NCBI GenBank assembly: GCA_036826295.1 | Contig: DAISWO010000002.1 | Coordinates: 124,001 to 188,000, forward strand | Direction: 5' to 3' | DNA length: 64,000 bases | Origin: DAISWO01 sp036826295 | GTDB taxonomy: Bacteria > Patescibacteriota > Saccharimonadia > Saccharimonadales > JAGQNJ01 | In this document: positions 1 to 7,674 of the stretch, one piece after another | Layout: every line of letters begins with the position of its first letter | How positions within the stretch are numbered: the first letter of the stretch is position 1 | The notes under the pieces: model-generated | Told to the model about the DNA's origin: nothing | Databases searched by the model: none | Seen by the model: only the letters and a program-made list of their open reading frames with translations | Position numbers and translations under genes: made by a program

Positions 1-429
1 GTTAAATCAGCTGGCAAGGAAAAATTAAAATATCAGATGATTAGCGGTTATCGGTCTTATGATCTACAAAATATCGTCTACGGCGGTAATGTCAGTAGTG
101 ATGGGCAAAAAAAGGCAGATGATACCAGTGCCCGACCAGGGCATAGCGAGCACCAGACTGGGCTAGCGGTTGATCTAGGTAGGACAGATGGTAAATGTCG
201 GCTAGAGACGTGTTTTGGTGATACTCCGGAAGGCAAGTGGCTAGCTGATAATGCCTACAAATTTGGTTTTATCGTGCGTTATCAGCAGGGAGAGCAAGGT
301 ATCGTTGGTTATAGTTACGAGCCTTGGCATCTGCGTTATGTCGGCAAGGAGCTAGCGGATGAATTGTTTAAGAAGGATTTGACGATGGAAGAGTTTTTTG
401 GGTATCCGGCGGCACCTGATTATAAATAA
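1..429 (+). CDS. VanY-like D-alanyl-D-alanine carboxypeptidase, 5' end outside window
   Basis: The reading frame is open from base 1, so the start lies upstream of the window. The visible part is a peptidase M15B domain: SGYRSYDLQ near the start, then the zinc motif SEHQTGLAVDLG (His and Asp ligands), then EPWHLRYVG with the catalytic Glu and third ligand His. Family members trim the terminal D-Ala from peptidoglycan stem peptides outside the membrane. All key residues are present, unlike the second VanY-like gene at 14064-14957, so this copy should be active. The N-terminal signal or anchor cannot be seen. Confidence 0.9.
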   Translation, partial: VKSAGKEKLKYQMISGYRSYDLQNIVYGGNVSSDGQKKADDTSARPGHSEHQTGLAVDLGRTDGKCRLETCFGDTPEGKWLADNAYKFGFIVRYQQGEQGIVGYSYEPWHLRYVGKELADELFKKDLTMEEFFGYPAAPDYK

Positions 430-445
430 TTCTCTAACTCAGTTT

Positions 446-701
446 GCAAGCTAGAAGCTTGCGTAGAATCATACTTTTATCTCCAGCAATAAAAGTATGC
501 AAAAGTGCCGCCCCGGCTCAAGCCACATGATGTAAATTGTTGTTTGTTTGCACCGTGCCTGCGGAACGCAAGCGATCTGATTCATTGATTTTGAAGTATG
601 GAATCAGATTAGTCCTCGGCATTGATTCGGTACAAATCAAACAAAATTCGCTCAGTGTTTGAGAGGGGGTATAACAACAACTCAGGAAAAAGCCGATGCC
701 C
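446..701 (+). repeat. Structured intergenic element, copy A (full length)
   Basis: This fills the gap between the carboxypeptidase and the next gene. Visible parts in order: a 5' hairpin 446-452/456-462; an 11-bp hairpin 470-480/489-499; the box GCAAAAGTGCCGCCCC; one arm of a long-range helix (543-550 pairing with 638-645); the box TGCGGAACGCAAGCG; a perfect 9-bp hairpin 575-583/601-609; the box AGTCCTCGG; and a 3' box TCAGGAAAAAGCCGATGCCC ending at 701. Copies C, D and E share the architecture with different but still complementary stem sequences. A minus-strand ORF at 518-886 crosses it and is not believed. Function is unknown. Confidence 0.8.
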
Positions 702-767
702 AGTTTAGACAGCTGGGTGCTGGTTTTAATAAGAAAAACGTTATGAACAAATGATACAATATAGTTT

Positions 768-1073
768 ATGAGTGATAGTGCGACAAAAGCTGATTTTAAG
801 CGAGTAGAAAAAAAGATTGACGGTGCTGTCGAGGATTTATCGCAAATTATTTCTGATTTTGCTAGTATTGTCGACAACCGTTTCAATAAAATTGAAGAGG
901 ATATTGCAGACTTGAAGCGTTCTCACGATAGGCTAGTTAACACCATAGATGGTTTTATTGGCAGAATAGACAAATACGAGACTGAACTTGCTGCGCGGGA
1001 TCACAAAATTGACCGATTAGAGAAGTGGATAGAGCAGTTAGCTAAAAAAACAAACACAAAACTGACAGTTTAA
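768..1073 (+). CDS. Small coiled-coil protein, unknown function
   Basis: A 101-residue hydrophilic protein with heptad-like spacing over most of its length (VEKKIDGAVEDLSQII, FNKIEEDIADLKRSHDRL, then a C-terminal ELAARDHKIDRLEKWIEQLA helix). It has no signal peptide or membrane segment. It resembles in style the 75-residue protein at 51380-51607. A -10 TACAAT at 755-760 lies 7 nt before the ATG, preceded by TG in the extended -10 position, so the mRNA is probably leaderless. It stands alone between element copies A and A'. No function can be named. Confidence 0.6.
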   Translation: MSDSATKADFKRVEKKIDGAVEDLSQIISDFASIVDNRFNKIEEDIADLKRSHDRLVNTIDGFIGRIDKYETELAARDHKIDRLEKWIEQLAKKTNTKLTV

Positions 1074-1139
1074 TTATCAATAGGTTTTTGAAAGCCTTTG
1101 CTTCACGCTTTTCCATAATTATGTGTCGACAAAATTGCG

Positions 1140-1190
1140 ATTACTTTTGGCAGGCAAAAGTAATACAAAAGCTCGAGCTATCCGCTTTTA
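1140..1190 (+). repeat. Structured intergenic element, 5' fragment A'
   Basis: A perfect 10-bp hairpin (1140-1149/1155-1164) is followed by ACAAAAGCTCGAGC. This matches the 5' hairpin and the AAAAGCTCGGGC box of copy B. The TGYGGAAC, central hairpin and GTCCTC parts are absent, so this is a truncated copy. Confidence 0.6.
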
Positions 1191-1250
1191 TTGACATAAC
1201 TAATACGGTATATATTGACTATAACGCAATAGTATTGTTAAAATATGATT

Positions 1251-1880
1251 ATGACGGATATTGAGCGTGGCGAAGCTACGCCTCCACTTTTTGTAATGCG
1301 AACGGGGCTGATTTATTCATCACCTTTCGGCTTTTTTGATGATCTAGCTGATTGTCTTGATGCTCATGTGATTGTCCCGGACGACATCAGGCAAGACTTT
1401 ATCGAAACACACGATGTTCCTGAGGGATTAGAAAGATCTGCTCCTGTCAGAGAGATGACACGGATTATTGCCGAGGACCAAGTTATTCGAGGTTTAGAAC
1501 AGGGTGACAATGTAGTCTACGAGGGCCTTTTGAATCAAATTGAGCGTAGACAACAATTACGAGAAGTTGCAGAAAGTTGCGGTGCTTTAACGCTGTTAAT
1601 TGCTACTAGATCATCTTTTGATGATATCTCAAAGAGGATACATCAACGCGCTAATGGCGAAATTGATGGTATAGGCCCAGAAGATCAAGACTGGATAGAT
1701 AGAAAATTATTTGCCTATCATAGCGTCAAGAAAAATATTGAATGGCCAGACGATGAACCGAATTTAATATTGCGTTGCGATTTTGATAGAGATAACGAAG
1801 AGCTAATACAGATTGTCGAAAAACGTGTTGAGGTAATGTACTCCAAAGTAACCGAAAGTTGTAACATACTATTATCATGA
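1251..1880 (+). CDS. P-loop-kinase-like protein with degenerate Walker A
   Basis: About 209 residues. The overall layout resembles small AAA/zeta-type kinases: an N-terminal beta strand and loop, a helix, NVVYEG at the Walker B position, and a late arginine-containing lid helix (ISKRIHQRANGE). Where GxxGxGKST is expected the sequence reads RTGLIYSSPFGFFDD, without the Lys-Ser/Thr. Nucleotide binding is therefore doubtful. I chose ATG 1251 over 1245 because the -10 TAAAAT is 1239-1244, which would put the transcript start at 1251. It overlaps the next gene by ATGA, so the two form an operon. The kinase-fold assignment is inference from layout only. Confidence 0.5.
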   Translation: MTDIERGEATPPLFVMRTGLIYSSPFGFFDDLADCLDAHVIVPDDIRQDFIETHDVPEGLERSAPVREMTRIIAEDQVIRGLEQGDNVVYEGLLNQIERRQQLREVAESCGALTLLIATRSSFDDISKRIHQRANGEIDGIGPEDQDWIDRKLFAYHSVKKNIEWPDDEPNLILRCDFDRDNEELIQIVEKRVEVMYSKVTESCNILLS

Positions 1881-2503
1881 GGCTAAACGAAACAGCAACT
1901 GAATTACTGACTCCTCAATCTCAAGATCTTATTCGTAGGGAAGCGGATGATTTCGATAACCCTCGAGGTTATACATTTTCTTTAGCGGTAACAAATATCG
2001 GCAAACCATTAACAGTCAAACTAACTCAGGCATCAGAAATAATTGAACCTTATGATCCCGATTTGGATGGTGTGATTGATAAAGACCCAGTCTATCGGGA
2101 TGCATTTATCAGAGGCGGTTTATTAGCGGTCAGACTTTGTTACGAACATTTTGGGTCAAATTTTCGTGGTGAAATGAGAGATTTTGAACATGGACTAGAG
2201 CCTCTTCCCGATCCAAAGGATCCATTTTATCCAGAATCAAGAAAAGATAGAACCGAAGCTTTAAGGGAATTTTCAGAAGACGGTTGGAAAGTTGCGCAAC
2301 CTACTTTCGGCGATTTATTTGAGCAATGGGAAGATATAGTTGTGCCTGATATATCAGCACAATATTATTTGCGACCAGGTTTTGGTTATATTGTTCAGCT
2401 TGCATCAAAAGCTGAAGAGGTGATAGCTAGTAAACTAGAGGCTGTAGCCAGTGCGCCATCAGATGCTTGGGATGATGCTATGACAAGAGAGTTGTCTCTT
2501 TAA
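1877..2503 (+). CDS. Conserved-looking hypothetical protein, coupled to the upstream kinase-like gene
   Basis: A 208-residue acidic soluble protein whose ATG overlaps the stop of the preceding gene (ATGA at 1877-1880), implying translational coupling. There is no signal peptide, membrane segment or motif I recognise. It contains an aspartate-rich stretch, EPYDPDLDGVIDKDP, and a proline-rich linker, LPDPKDPFYPES. It is followed by element copy B. Its partner has a degenerate P-loop, so the two could form a toxin/antitoxin-like or enzyme/accessory pair, but nothing in the sequence decides this. Confidence 0.6.
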   Translation: MRLNETATELLTPQSQDLIRREADDFDNPRGYTFSLAVTNIGKPLTVKLTQASEIIEPYDPDLDGVIDKDPVYRDAFIRGGLLAVRLCYEHFGSNFRGEMRDFEHGLEPLPDPKDPFYPESRKDRTEALREFSEDGWKVAQPTFGDLFEQWEDIVVPDISAQYYLRPGFGYIVQLASKAEEVIASKLEAVASAPSDAWDDAMTRELSL

Positions 2504-2550
2504 GCAAAATTCATATCTTTCTGGCGATCCTGTCAGCTCGTGTAGCTCTT

Positions 2551-2727
2551 ATACTTTTGACCGCCAAAAGTATGGCAAAAGCTCGGGCTTAACGTTTTTT
2601 CTTGATTGACTCACTAGTCAAGACAAACAACAGGCTGTGGAACTCATCCATCAATAGATGGACTCAAACAGTCCTCGCCTGATAGTTGTTTGTTTGACGT
2701 ATAGTCATCAGGAAAAAGCCGATGCCC
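2551..2727 (+). repeat. Structured intergenic element, copy B
   Basis: This occupies most of the 312-nt gap 2504-2815. The 9-bp hairpin 2551-2559/2565-2573 is followed by GGCAAAAGCTCGGGC. The long-range arms are ACAAACAAC 623-631 (2600s) with GTTGTTTGT at 2685-2693, and AGGC 2632-2635 with GCCT 2677-2680. Then come TGTGGAACTC, a shortened central hairpin (TCCATC-AATA-GATGGA, 2647-2662), AGTCCTCG, and TCAGGAAAAAGCCGATGCCC ending at 2727. The central hairpin is shorter than in A, C, D and E, but the flanking boxes are intact. Confidence 0.75.
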
Positions 2728-2815
2728 AACGAAAACTACAAAAGAACGCTCTAAATAGTAAAATATGGGGGGGCATTATAATAATGCATATTAAGCTAAG
2801 GATAGATCAAACATC

Positions 2816-3214
2816 ATGAACAAGACTTACAATTGGTATCAGACACTGCAAAAGCCGTCATGGTCACCACCAGAATCGCTGTTTGGCCAAGTCTGGTCGG
2901 TTTTGTATCTCATTATTTTTTTCAGTTTTGGCATGGTGTTTTACAAGACAGCCTCCAAAGATCTACCTTGGCTGGTAGCCTTGCCGTTTGGCCTCAATCT
3001 GCTGTTTAACTTTGCATTCACACCTTTACAATTTGGCCTCAAGAACAACCTACTAGCATCAATCGATATTCTATTAGTGGTCGTCACGCTAATCTGGGCA
3101 TTGATAGCAATTTGGCCACACATGCGCTGGGTAGCCCTAGTAAATGTTCCATATCTTCTCTGGGGCCTCTTCGCCACCGCCCTCCAACTATCCATTACTT
3201 ATCTAAACAGATAA
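2816..3214 (+). CDS. TspO/MBR-family membrane protein
   Basis: 132 residues with about five membrane helices and the family signature: WYQTLQKPSWSPP near the N-terminus, LFGQVWSVLY, FGLNLLFNFAFTPLQFGLKN, and Trp/Pro-rich later loops. TspO proteins sit in the membrane and bind tetrapyrroles or other ligands. In bacteria they are linked to porphyrin and stress responses. The length is slightly short of the usual ~155 residues, but all five helices are recognisable. It lies between element copies B and C. I see no tight -10 next to the ATG; AAGGA lies about 15 nt upstream. Confidence 0.85.
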   Translation: MNKTYNWYQTLQKPSWSPPESLFGQVWSVLYLIIFFSFGMVFYKTASKDLPWLVALPFGLNLLFNFAFTPLQFGLKNNLLASIDILLVVVTLIWALIAIWPHMRWVALVNVPYLLWGLFATALQLSITYLNR

Positions 3215-3228
3215 CAAAATTGTTTTTT

Positions 3229-3450
3229 GCGAGTAAGAACTCGCTTATCTTCCATACTTTTCTCAGTAGCAAGAAAAGTATGCAAAAGTGCCATGCCGAC
3301 TGTTTGTTCTTGATATAACTTCTAGTCAATGCCTACAACAGCCTGTGGAACGACAAGCGCCCCGAATTATTGTTTTTGAGTATGAATTCGGGGATGTCCT
3401 CGGCTAACTAGTTGTAGGATTGACGGTGTTATTCAGGGACAACAGAGGCA
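3229..3450 (+). repeat. Structured intergenic element, copy C
   Basis: This fills the 307-nt gap 3215-3521. Hairpins are 3229-3234/3239-3244 (GCGAGT/ACTCGC) and 3253-3263/3272-3282. The central 9-bp hairpin is 3360-3368/3385-3393 (CCCCGAATT/AATTCGGGG). The best long-range helix of the family is here: GTCAAT 3325-3330 with ATTGAC 3419-3424, CCTACAAC 3332-3339 with GTTGTAGG 3411-3418, and GCC 3341-3343 with GGC 3402-3404. The boxes TGTGGAACGACAAGCG and TGTCCTCGG flank the central hairpin. The promoter of the next gene (TAAAAT 3509-3514) lies just beyond. Confidence 0.8.
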
Positions 3451-3521
3451 ACCAGAATGCAATTGGGTTAAAAAAAACACCGCCCTAGAACTTCTATCAC
3501 ATTTAGCCTAAAATAGGGGTA

Positions 3522-4385
3522 ATGGGGCAGAAAATTCTTGAAGGTATTATAAAAAAAGCATATTTTTCGGATAAGGGTTTTGTGCTTTTTAAAGATAATT
3601 CTATTGAATTACTCCAGAAAATCCCTGAAAACAGTATTGATATGATTTTTGCGGATCCTCCATATAATCTATCAAATGGTGGTTTTACTGTACACGCCGG
3701 CAAAATGGTAAGTGTGAATAAAGGCGAATGGGATAAGAGTAAGGGGCTAAAAGCAGATTTTGATTTTCATATACGATGGCTCGAGGAATGCTATAGGGTT
3801 CTAAAGCCAAATGGCACTATTTGGGTTAGCGGTACGTACCATTCTATATATCAGTGTGGATACGCACTACAACTGCTTGGTTATAAAATTTTGAATGACA
3901 TCGCATGGTTTAAACCAAATGCGTCCCCAAACCTAAGCTGTAGATATTTTACTGCCAGCCACGAGACTTTACTGTGGGCAAGAAAAGACCCGAAGGGAAA
4001 GCATACTTTCAATTACGAAGTGATGAAAGGCTGGACAGATAACTACAAAAAACCGTTCAAATCACCTACAACTGGCAAACAAGAATATATTGAGATTATG
4101 CATGAAGCAGGGAAGCAGATGCGCTCCGTGTGGGCCATAGGTACACCAAAACGAGAAGAAAAGACATTCGGTAAACATCCAACCCAGAAACCCGTAGCAC
4201 TACTAGAGCGGGTCGTACTCTCTTCTACTAACAAAGGCGACGTAATCTTGGACCCCTTTACTGGCAGTTCTACAACAGGGATAGTAGCAGCAAAAAACAA
4301 CAGGAAATTTATTGGAATAGATCTAGACAAAGAATACCTAGAAGTTTCAATAAAGAGATATAATCTACTGAAAGCCGTGAAATGA
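3522..4385 (+). CDS. DpnA-like (beta-class) adenine DNA methyltransferase, GATC type
   Basis: 287 residues. The catalytic motif FADPPYNLSNGG lies near residue 43 and the SAM-binding motif LDPFTGSSTTG near residue 242. This order (catalytic first, SAM second) defines the beta class. The layout and wording follow DpnA, the second methyltransferase of the DpnII system, including the NLSCRYFT and GKHPTQKP stretches. It should methylate adenine in GATC and protect host DNA. It overlaps the endonuclease gene by ATGA. The -10 TAAAAT at 3509-3514 is 7 nt before the ATG. The usual alpha-class partner DpnM is not in the window. Confidence 0.88.
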   Translation: MGQKILEGIIKKAYFSDKGFVLFKDNSIELLQKIPENSIDMIFADPPYNLSNGGFTVHAGKMVSVNKGEWDKSKGLKADFDFHIRWLEECYRVLKPNGTIWVSGTYHSIYQCGYALQLLGYKILNDIAWFKPNASPNLSCRYFTASHETLLWARKDPKGKHTFNYEVMKGWTDNYKKPFKSPTTGKQEYIEIMHEAGKQMRSVWAIGTPKREEKTFGKHPTQKPVALLERVVLSSTNKGDVILDPFTGSSTTGIVAAKNNRKFIGIDLDKEYLEVSIKRYNLLKAVK

Positions 4386-5242
4386 TTGATAAAGATTTTG
4401 ATAAACTGGTTTCAACTTTCAAGAGTTCAATTAAAACCTGGGACTATTTTGTAAATTGGGACAAAGTTTATTTAAATTCATCGGAACTTGAAATCGCCCT
4501 AAACAAGCTAAATTATTTACTCGGCAAGGAAAAGCTCGAAGAAGAGTTTATAAAATTATATGCTGATAACTCAGATATAGTTAAAGCACTGCCAGCACTA
4601 TTGGCAATTAGAGAAAAGAAAATTGAGATTTTTGACAAAGCAACTAAAGATTCAGAATTTTTTAATTTCAATGATCAATCCGCTGGCGCAAAAAAATATT
4701 TCGAATTTATTGAGAAATCTGGACTTGCCAAACTTTTTAAAGAAGATGGGGTCAAGAATCTTGTCGACTATGTATTAGGGGTTGAGGTAGGGCTTGATAG
4801 CAATGGCAGAAAAAATAGAGGCGGTACGTTAATGGAAGACATTGTCGGCACTCTCTTAGCGGATTTTTGCAAAGATAATGACTTACAACTAATGTCGCAA
4901 GCTACTGCAAAGAAAGTTAAAAATATTTGGGATATTAATATAAAAGTTGATAAATCTGCGCGAAGTTTCGATTTTGCAGTTTATAACCCCAGAAGTAATA
5001 ATATAAAGTTATTTGAAGTAAATTTCTATAATGGGGGAGGCTCTAAGCTCAAAGCCGTTTGCGGTGAGTTTCGTAGTTTGTACGATGAGTTAAAGTCTCA
5101 AAGCATTGATTTTGTTTGGATTACAGACGGTTTGGGGTGGCATACTACTAAAAAACCACTTGAAGAAACTTATAATCATAACGAATTTGTCTTTAACCTT
5201 ACCATGATCGAAAACAATATATTACAGCGTATGGAGTGGTAG
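4382..5242 (+). CDS. DpnII/MboI-family restriction endonuclease (GATC)
   Basis: 286 residues, the usual length for R.DpnII. Family landmarks visible: TWDYFVNWDKVY near the N-terminus, GVEVGLDSNGRKNRGG around residue 128, RSFDFAV, FEVNFYNGGGSKL (acidic-plus-Lys active site region), and WITDGLGWH near the C-terminus. It should cut unmethylated GATC. It is translationally coupled to the methyltransferase by a 4-nt overlap, which fits co-expression of guard and nuclease. Specificity is inferred from family resemblance. Confidence 0.88.
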   Translation: MIDKDFDKLVSTFKSSIKTWDYFVNWDKVYLNSSELEIALNKLNYLLGKEKLEEEFIKLYADNSDIVKALPALLAIREKKIEIFDKATKDSEFFNFNDQSAGAKKYFEFIEKSGLAKLFKEDGVKNLVDYVLGVEVGLDSNGRKNRGGTLMEDIVGTLLADFCKDNDLQLMSQATAKKVKNIWDINIKVDKSARSFDFAVYNPRSNNIKLFEVNFYNGGGSKLKAVCGEFRSLYDELKSQSIDFVWITDGLGWHTTKKPLEETYNHNEFVFNLTMIENNILQRMEW

Positions 5243-5264
5243 GGGACGGATACTATAAATTAAC

Positions 5265-5284
5265 AATACAATTGCCCTTGTATT
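5265..5284 (+). promoter_or_regulatory. Short inverted repeat between the R-M pair and the defence operon
   Basis: AATACAA-TTGCCC-TTGTATT is a 7-bp inverted repeat just after the endonuclease stop. It lacks a T-tract, so it is either a weak terminator or a protein-binding site. The rest of 5285-5453 shows nothing I recognise. A -10 TACAAT at 5454-5459 serves the next gene. Confidence 0.4.
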
Positions 5285-5468
5285 CTATAAGTTAGTATAT
5301 TTATCGTTATTCAGAACACATTAGAATGTATATGGAAATGAGAGCGTGGCTATCCACACATAAAACTGGGACAGTCTATTCAAAACTTCCTATTCATGAA
5401 TATTGCACATATGAGTCGTTCGTTTGCAACTGGTCATTTTTATGTTCATGTAATACAATTAGAAAGAT

Positions 5469-7469
5469 ATGTTGTCAGATCTAGACATCAAGCTAACCTA
5501 TAGCTCTGCATATGATGACATTGTTAACGATTTTTTTATTCCAACTTTAAAACAATCGATTTCATATGATAGAGTCGCAGGGTATTTTTCTCCGTCAGTG
5601 TTAGCACTCGCTTCGGTTGGCATTGCTAGTTTCGTAAAAGAGAAAAAAGGAAAAATTAGAATTATATGCAGTGTGAATATTAGCTCTAAGCTTTGCGATG
5701 CGATAATGGAAGACGACGGCTCGAAAATATCATTAGACGAAATGTCGGTAACAGAGCTAACTTCTGAACTCGAGAAAGACTATTATAGACTGTTTGTAAA
5801 AATGTTAAATGCAGGAATTATAGAATTAAAGATTGTTGCTATGGATAATGCGTTTAATATTTTTCATTCAAAAATTGGCATATTAAAAGATTCAGCTGGA
5901 AATGCCGTTTCTTTTGTCGGTTCGGTTAATGAAACATCAAACGCGTGGCAAGGAAATATAGAGGATTATCCAACTTTTACATCCTGGCGTCCTGGCGGGC
6001 AAGAATATATAGATAAATATATGTCAATATTTGAAGCATACTGGAATGGGGACATACCTAGATCTACCACATTCAGCCTCAGTAAATCAGTGATTAACCG
6101 CATCCAAGAAATTTCAGGTGCTAACCAATTTGAGACCACTGAATTAGTTAAAAAAATCGAGAGCAAGTTGGTTGAAGAGAAAAAGAAACCCTATAAATAT
6201 CAATTGAAAGCAATCGAGAACTGGAAAAATGCAAATTATAACGGGATATTTGCAATGGCAACAGGGACCGGAAAAACATTTACGGCACTATGCGGATTAA
6301 AAGATTATTTCTTATCATCCGACGTCAATGTTGCTATCGTTGTCGTGCCACTAGCGCAACTAGTGTATCAATGGGTGGAGGAGATTAAAGACCATGAATT
6401 TTTCGCTAAAGCAAATATAATTATGGCACCATACGCTAGAGACTGGAAAAAAACAATAAAAGATGAGCTATTCTACAATAGCGGGGGCAATAATTTAATC
6501 GTGGTCACTACTTATTCAACGTTTTTCACGGAAGATTTCATAAAAATCTTTAAGAGCTACGGTAAGACAACAATGCTGATAGCTGATGAGGTACACAACG
6601 TTGCTGGTGGCGCTAGACTTGAACATTCTGACTTTATATCAGAATTTCATTCAAAGTTGGGGTTAAGTGCGACACCGTTAAGCATTTGGTCAGAAGATAA
6701 TTCTAATCAAATGATTGATTTGTTTGGGGGTGTGGTATATGAATACAGCTTAGAAAAGGCATTGAAAAAGAATGATCTTACAAATTTTGATTATGAATAC
6801 TTTGAAGTTCCACTGACTCAGCAGGAGTTTGAAGAGTATGTAGACCTATCGAAAAAAATATATCCAAAAACAAACGAAGACAAAAAATTATCTGGAACAA
6901 GTGCAGAAATAAAAAGAGCAAACATAAAGAAGAATGCAGAGCAAAAAGTTTTAATGCTCGAAAAAAAACTTGCAACGCATAGTTTTGACATTAAAAAAAC
7001 TTTGATTTACGCAAACGATCAAATTCAATTAGATAAAATACAAAAAATGATGGATGTCCATGGTCTAAAAACAAGTAGATTTACCGGTGAAGAGAAAAAC
7101 CCAGTATTAAGAAAAAGCATTATCGAAAACCTCGAAGATGAGATATATGATGCAGTAGTTGCAATCAAATGTCTAGATGAAGGAGTAGATATTCGTTCAG
7201 CCCAAACCGCCTACTTAATTTCGAATAATACGGAGCCAAGGGAGTACACTCAACGATTAGGGAGAGTACTTAGGAAGTGTGAAGGTAAGAAGCTATCTTA
7301 TGTAGTGGATTTTGTTGTTGTGCCCCCCGAGTCGTTTCGAGACAATAAATACGGAAAGCAATTAGTTAAAAATGAACTAAAAAGAGTCGGTTTCTTCTCT
7401 GATCTTGCATCGAATAGTTCGGATGTTGCGGGTCATTTAATTGATACTAAACTAAAATACGGTATATAA
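5469..7469 (+). CDS. PLD-like domain fused to SF2 (DEAD/DEAH) helicase, defence-type
   Basis: 666 residues. The N-terminal ~200 residues form a phospholipase-D-like domain (GYFSPSVLALASVGI, then HSKIGIL near residue 133 and SFVGSVNETSNAW). The helicase follows: Walker A MATGTGKT near residue 262, DEVH near 372, SATP motif III, and TQRLGRVLRK (motif VI) near 594. PLD domains of this type act on nucleic acid ends, and the helicase would translocate on DNA. Only one clear HxK motif is visible in the PLD part. It is the first gene of a five-gene operon after a DpnII system. Likely anti-phage or plasmid-exclusion; the exact system is not one I can name. Confidence 0.8.
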   Translation: MLSDLDIKLTYSSAYDDIVNDFFIPTLKQSISYDRVAGYFSPSVLALASVGIASFVKEKKGKIRIICSVNISSKLCDAIMEDDGSKISLDEMSVTELTSELEKDYYRLFVKMLNAGIIELKIVAMDNAFNIFHSKIGILKDSAGNAVSFVGSVNETSNAWQGNIEDYPTFTSWRPGGQEYIDKYMSIFEAYWNGDIPRSTTFSLSKSVINRIQEISGANQFETTELVKKIESKLVEEKKKPYKYQLKAIENWKNANYNGIFAMATGTGKTFTALCGLKDYFLSSDVNVAIVVVPLAQLVYQWVEEIKDHEFFAKANIIMAPYARDWKKTIKDELFYNSGGNNLIVVTTYSTFFTEDFIKIFKSYGKTTMLIADEVHNVAGGARLEHSDFISEFHSKLGLSATPLSIWSEDNSNQMIDLFGGVVYEYSLEKALKKNDLTNFDYEYFEVPLTQQEFEEYVDLSKKIYPKTNEDKKLSGTSAEIKRANIKKNAEQKVLMLEKKLATHSFDIKKTLIYANDQIQLDKIQKMMDVHGLKTSRFTGEEKNPVLRKSIIENLEDEIYDAVVAIKCLDEGVDIRSAQTAYLISNNTEPREYTQRLGRVLRKCEGKKLSYVVDFVVVPPESFRDNKYGKQLVKNELKRVGFFSDLASNSSDVAGHLIDTKLKYGI

Positions 7470-7491
7470 TGCAAGATATTAAGGTTAGGAT

Positions 7492-7674
7492 ATGAGCACA
7501 ACGATCAATAAGACAATACTTGCACAGATTGACTCCTCTAATTATTCGGACGAGGTAAAGTACCTTGTTACTCAATTTATCCAGAAGGAAAAAGAACATT
7601 TTGAATCTCATCTAGATTTTGCAAAAGAACTTGATAAATTAATTAAAGTTGTCACAGATGAAAAGTTTAAATAG
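7492..7674 (+). CDS. Small 60-residue protein inside the defence operon
   Basis: A short, highly charged, mostly helical protein ending in EKEHFESHLDFAKELDKLIK. It starts 22 nt after the helicase stop (AGGTTAGGATATG gives a ribosome site) and overlaps the start of the ATPase gene by 17 nt. Such coupling supports a real gene. It could be an adaptor between helicase and ATPase. No motif is recognised. Confidence 0.55.
   Translation: MSTTINKTILAQIDSSNYSDEVKYLVTQFIQKEKEHFESHLDFAKELDKLIKVVTDEKFK

Noticed and set aside
518..886. 122-codon minus-strand ORF
   Set aside because: It crosses element copy A and the promoter and start of the coiled-coil gene on the other strand; no start signal.
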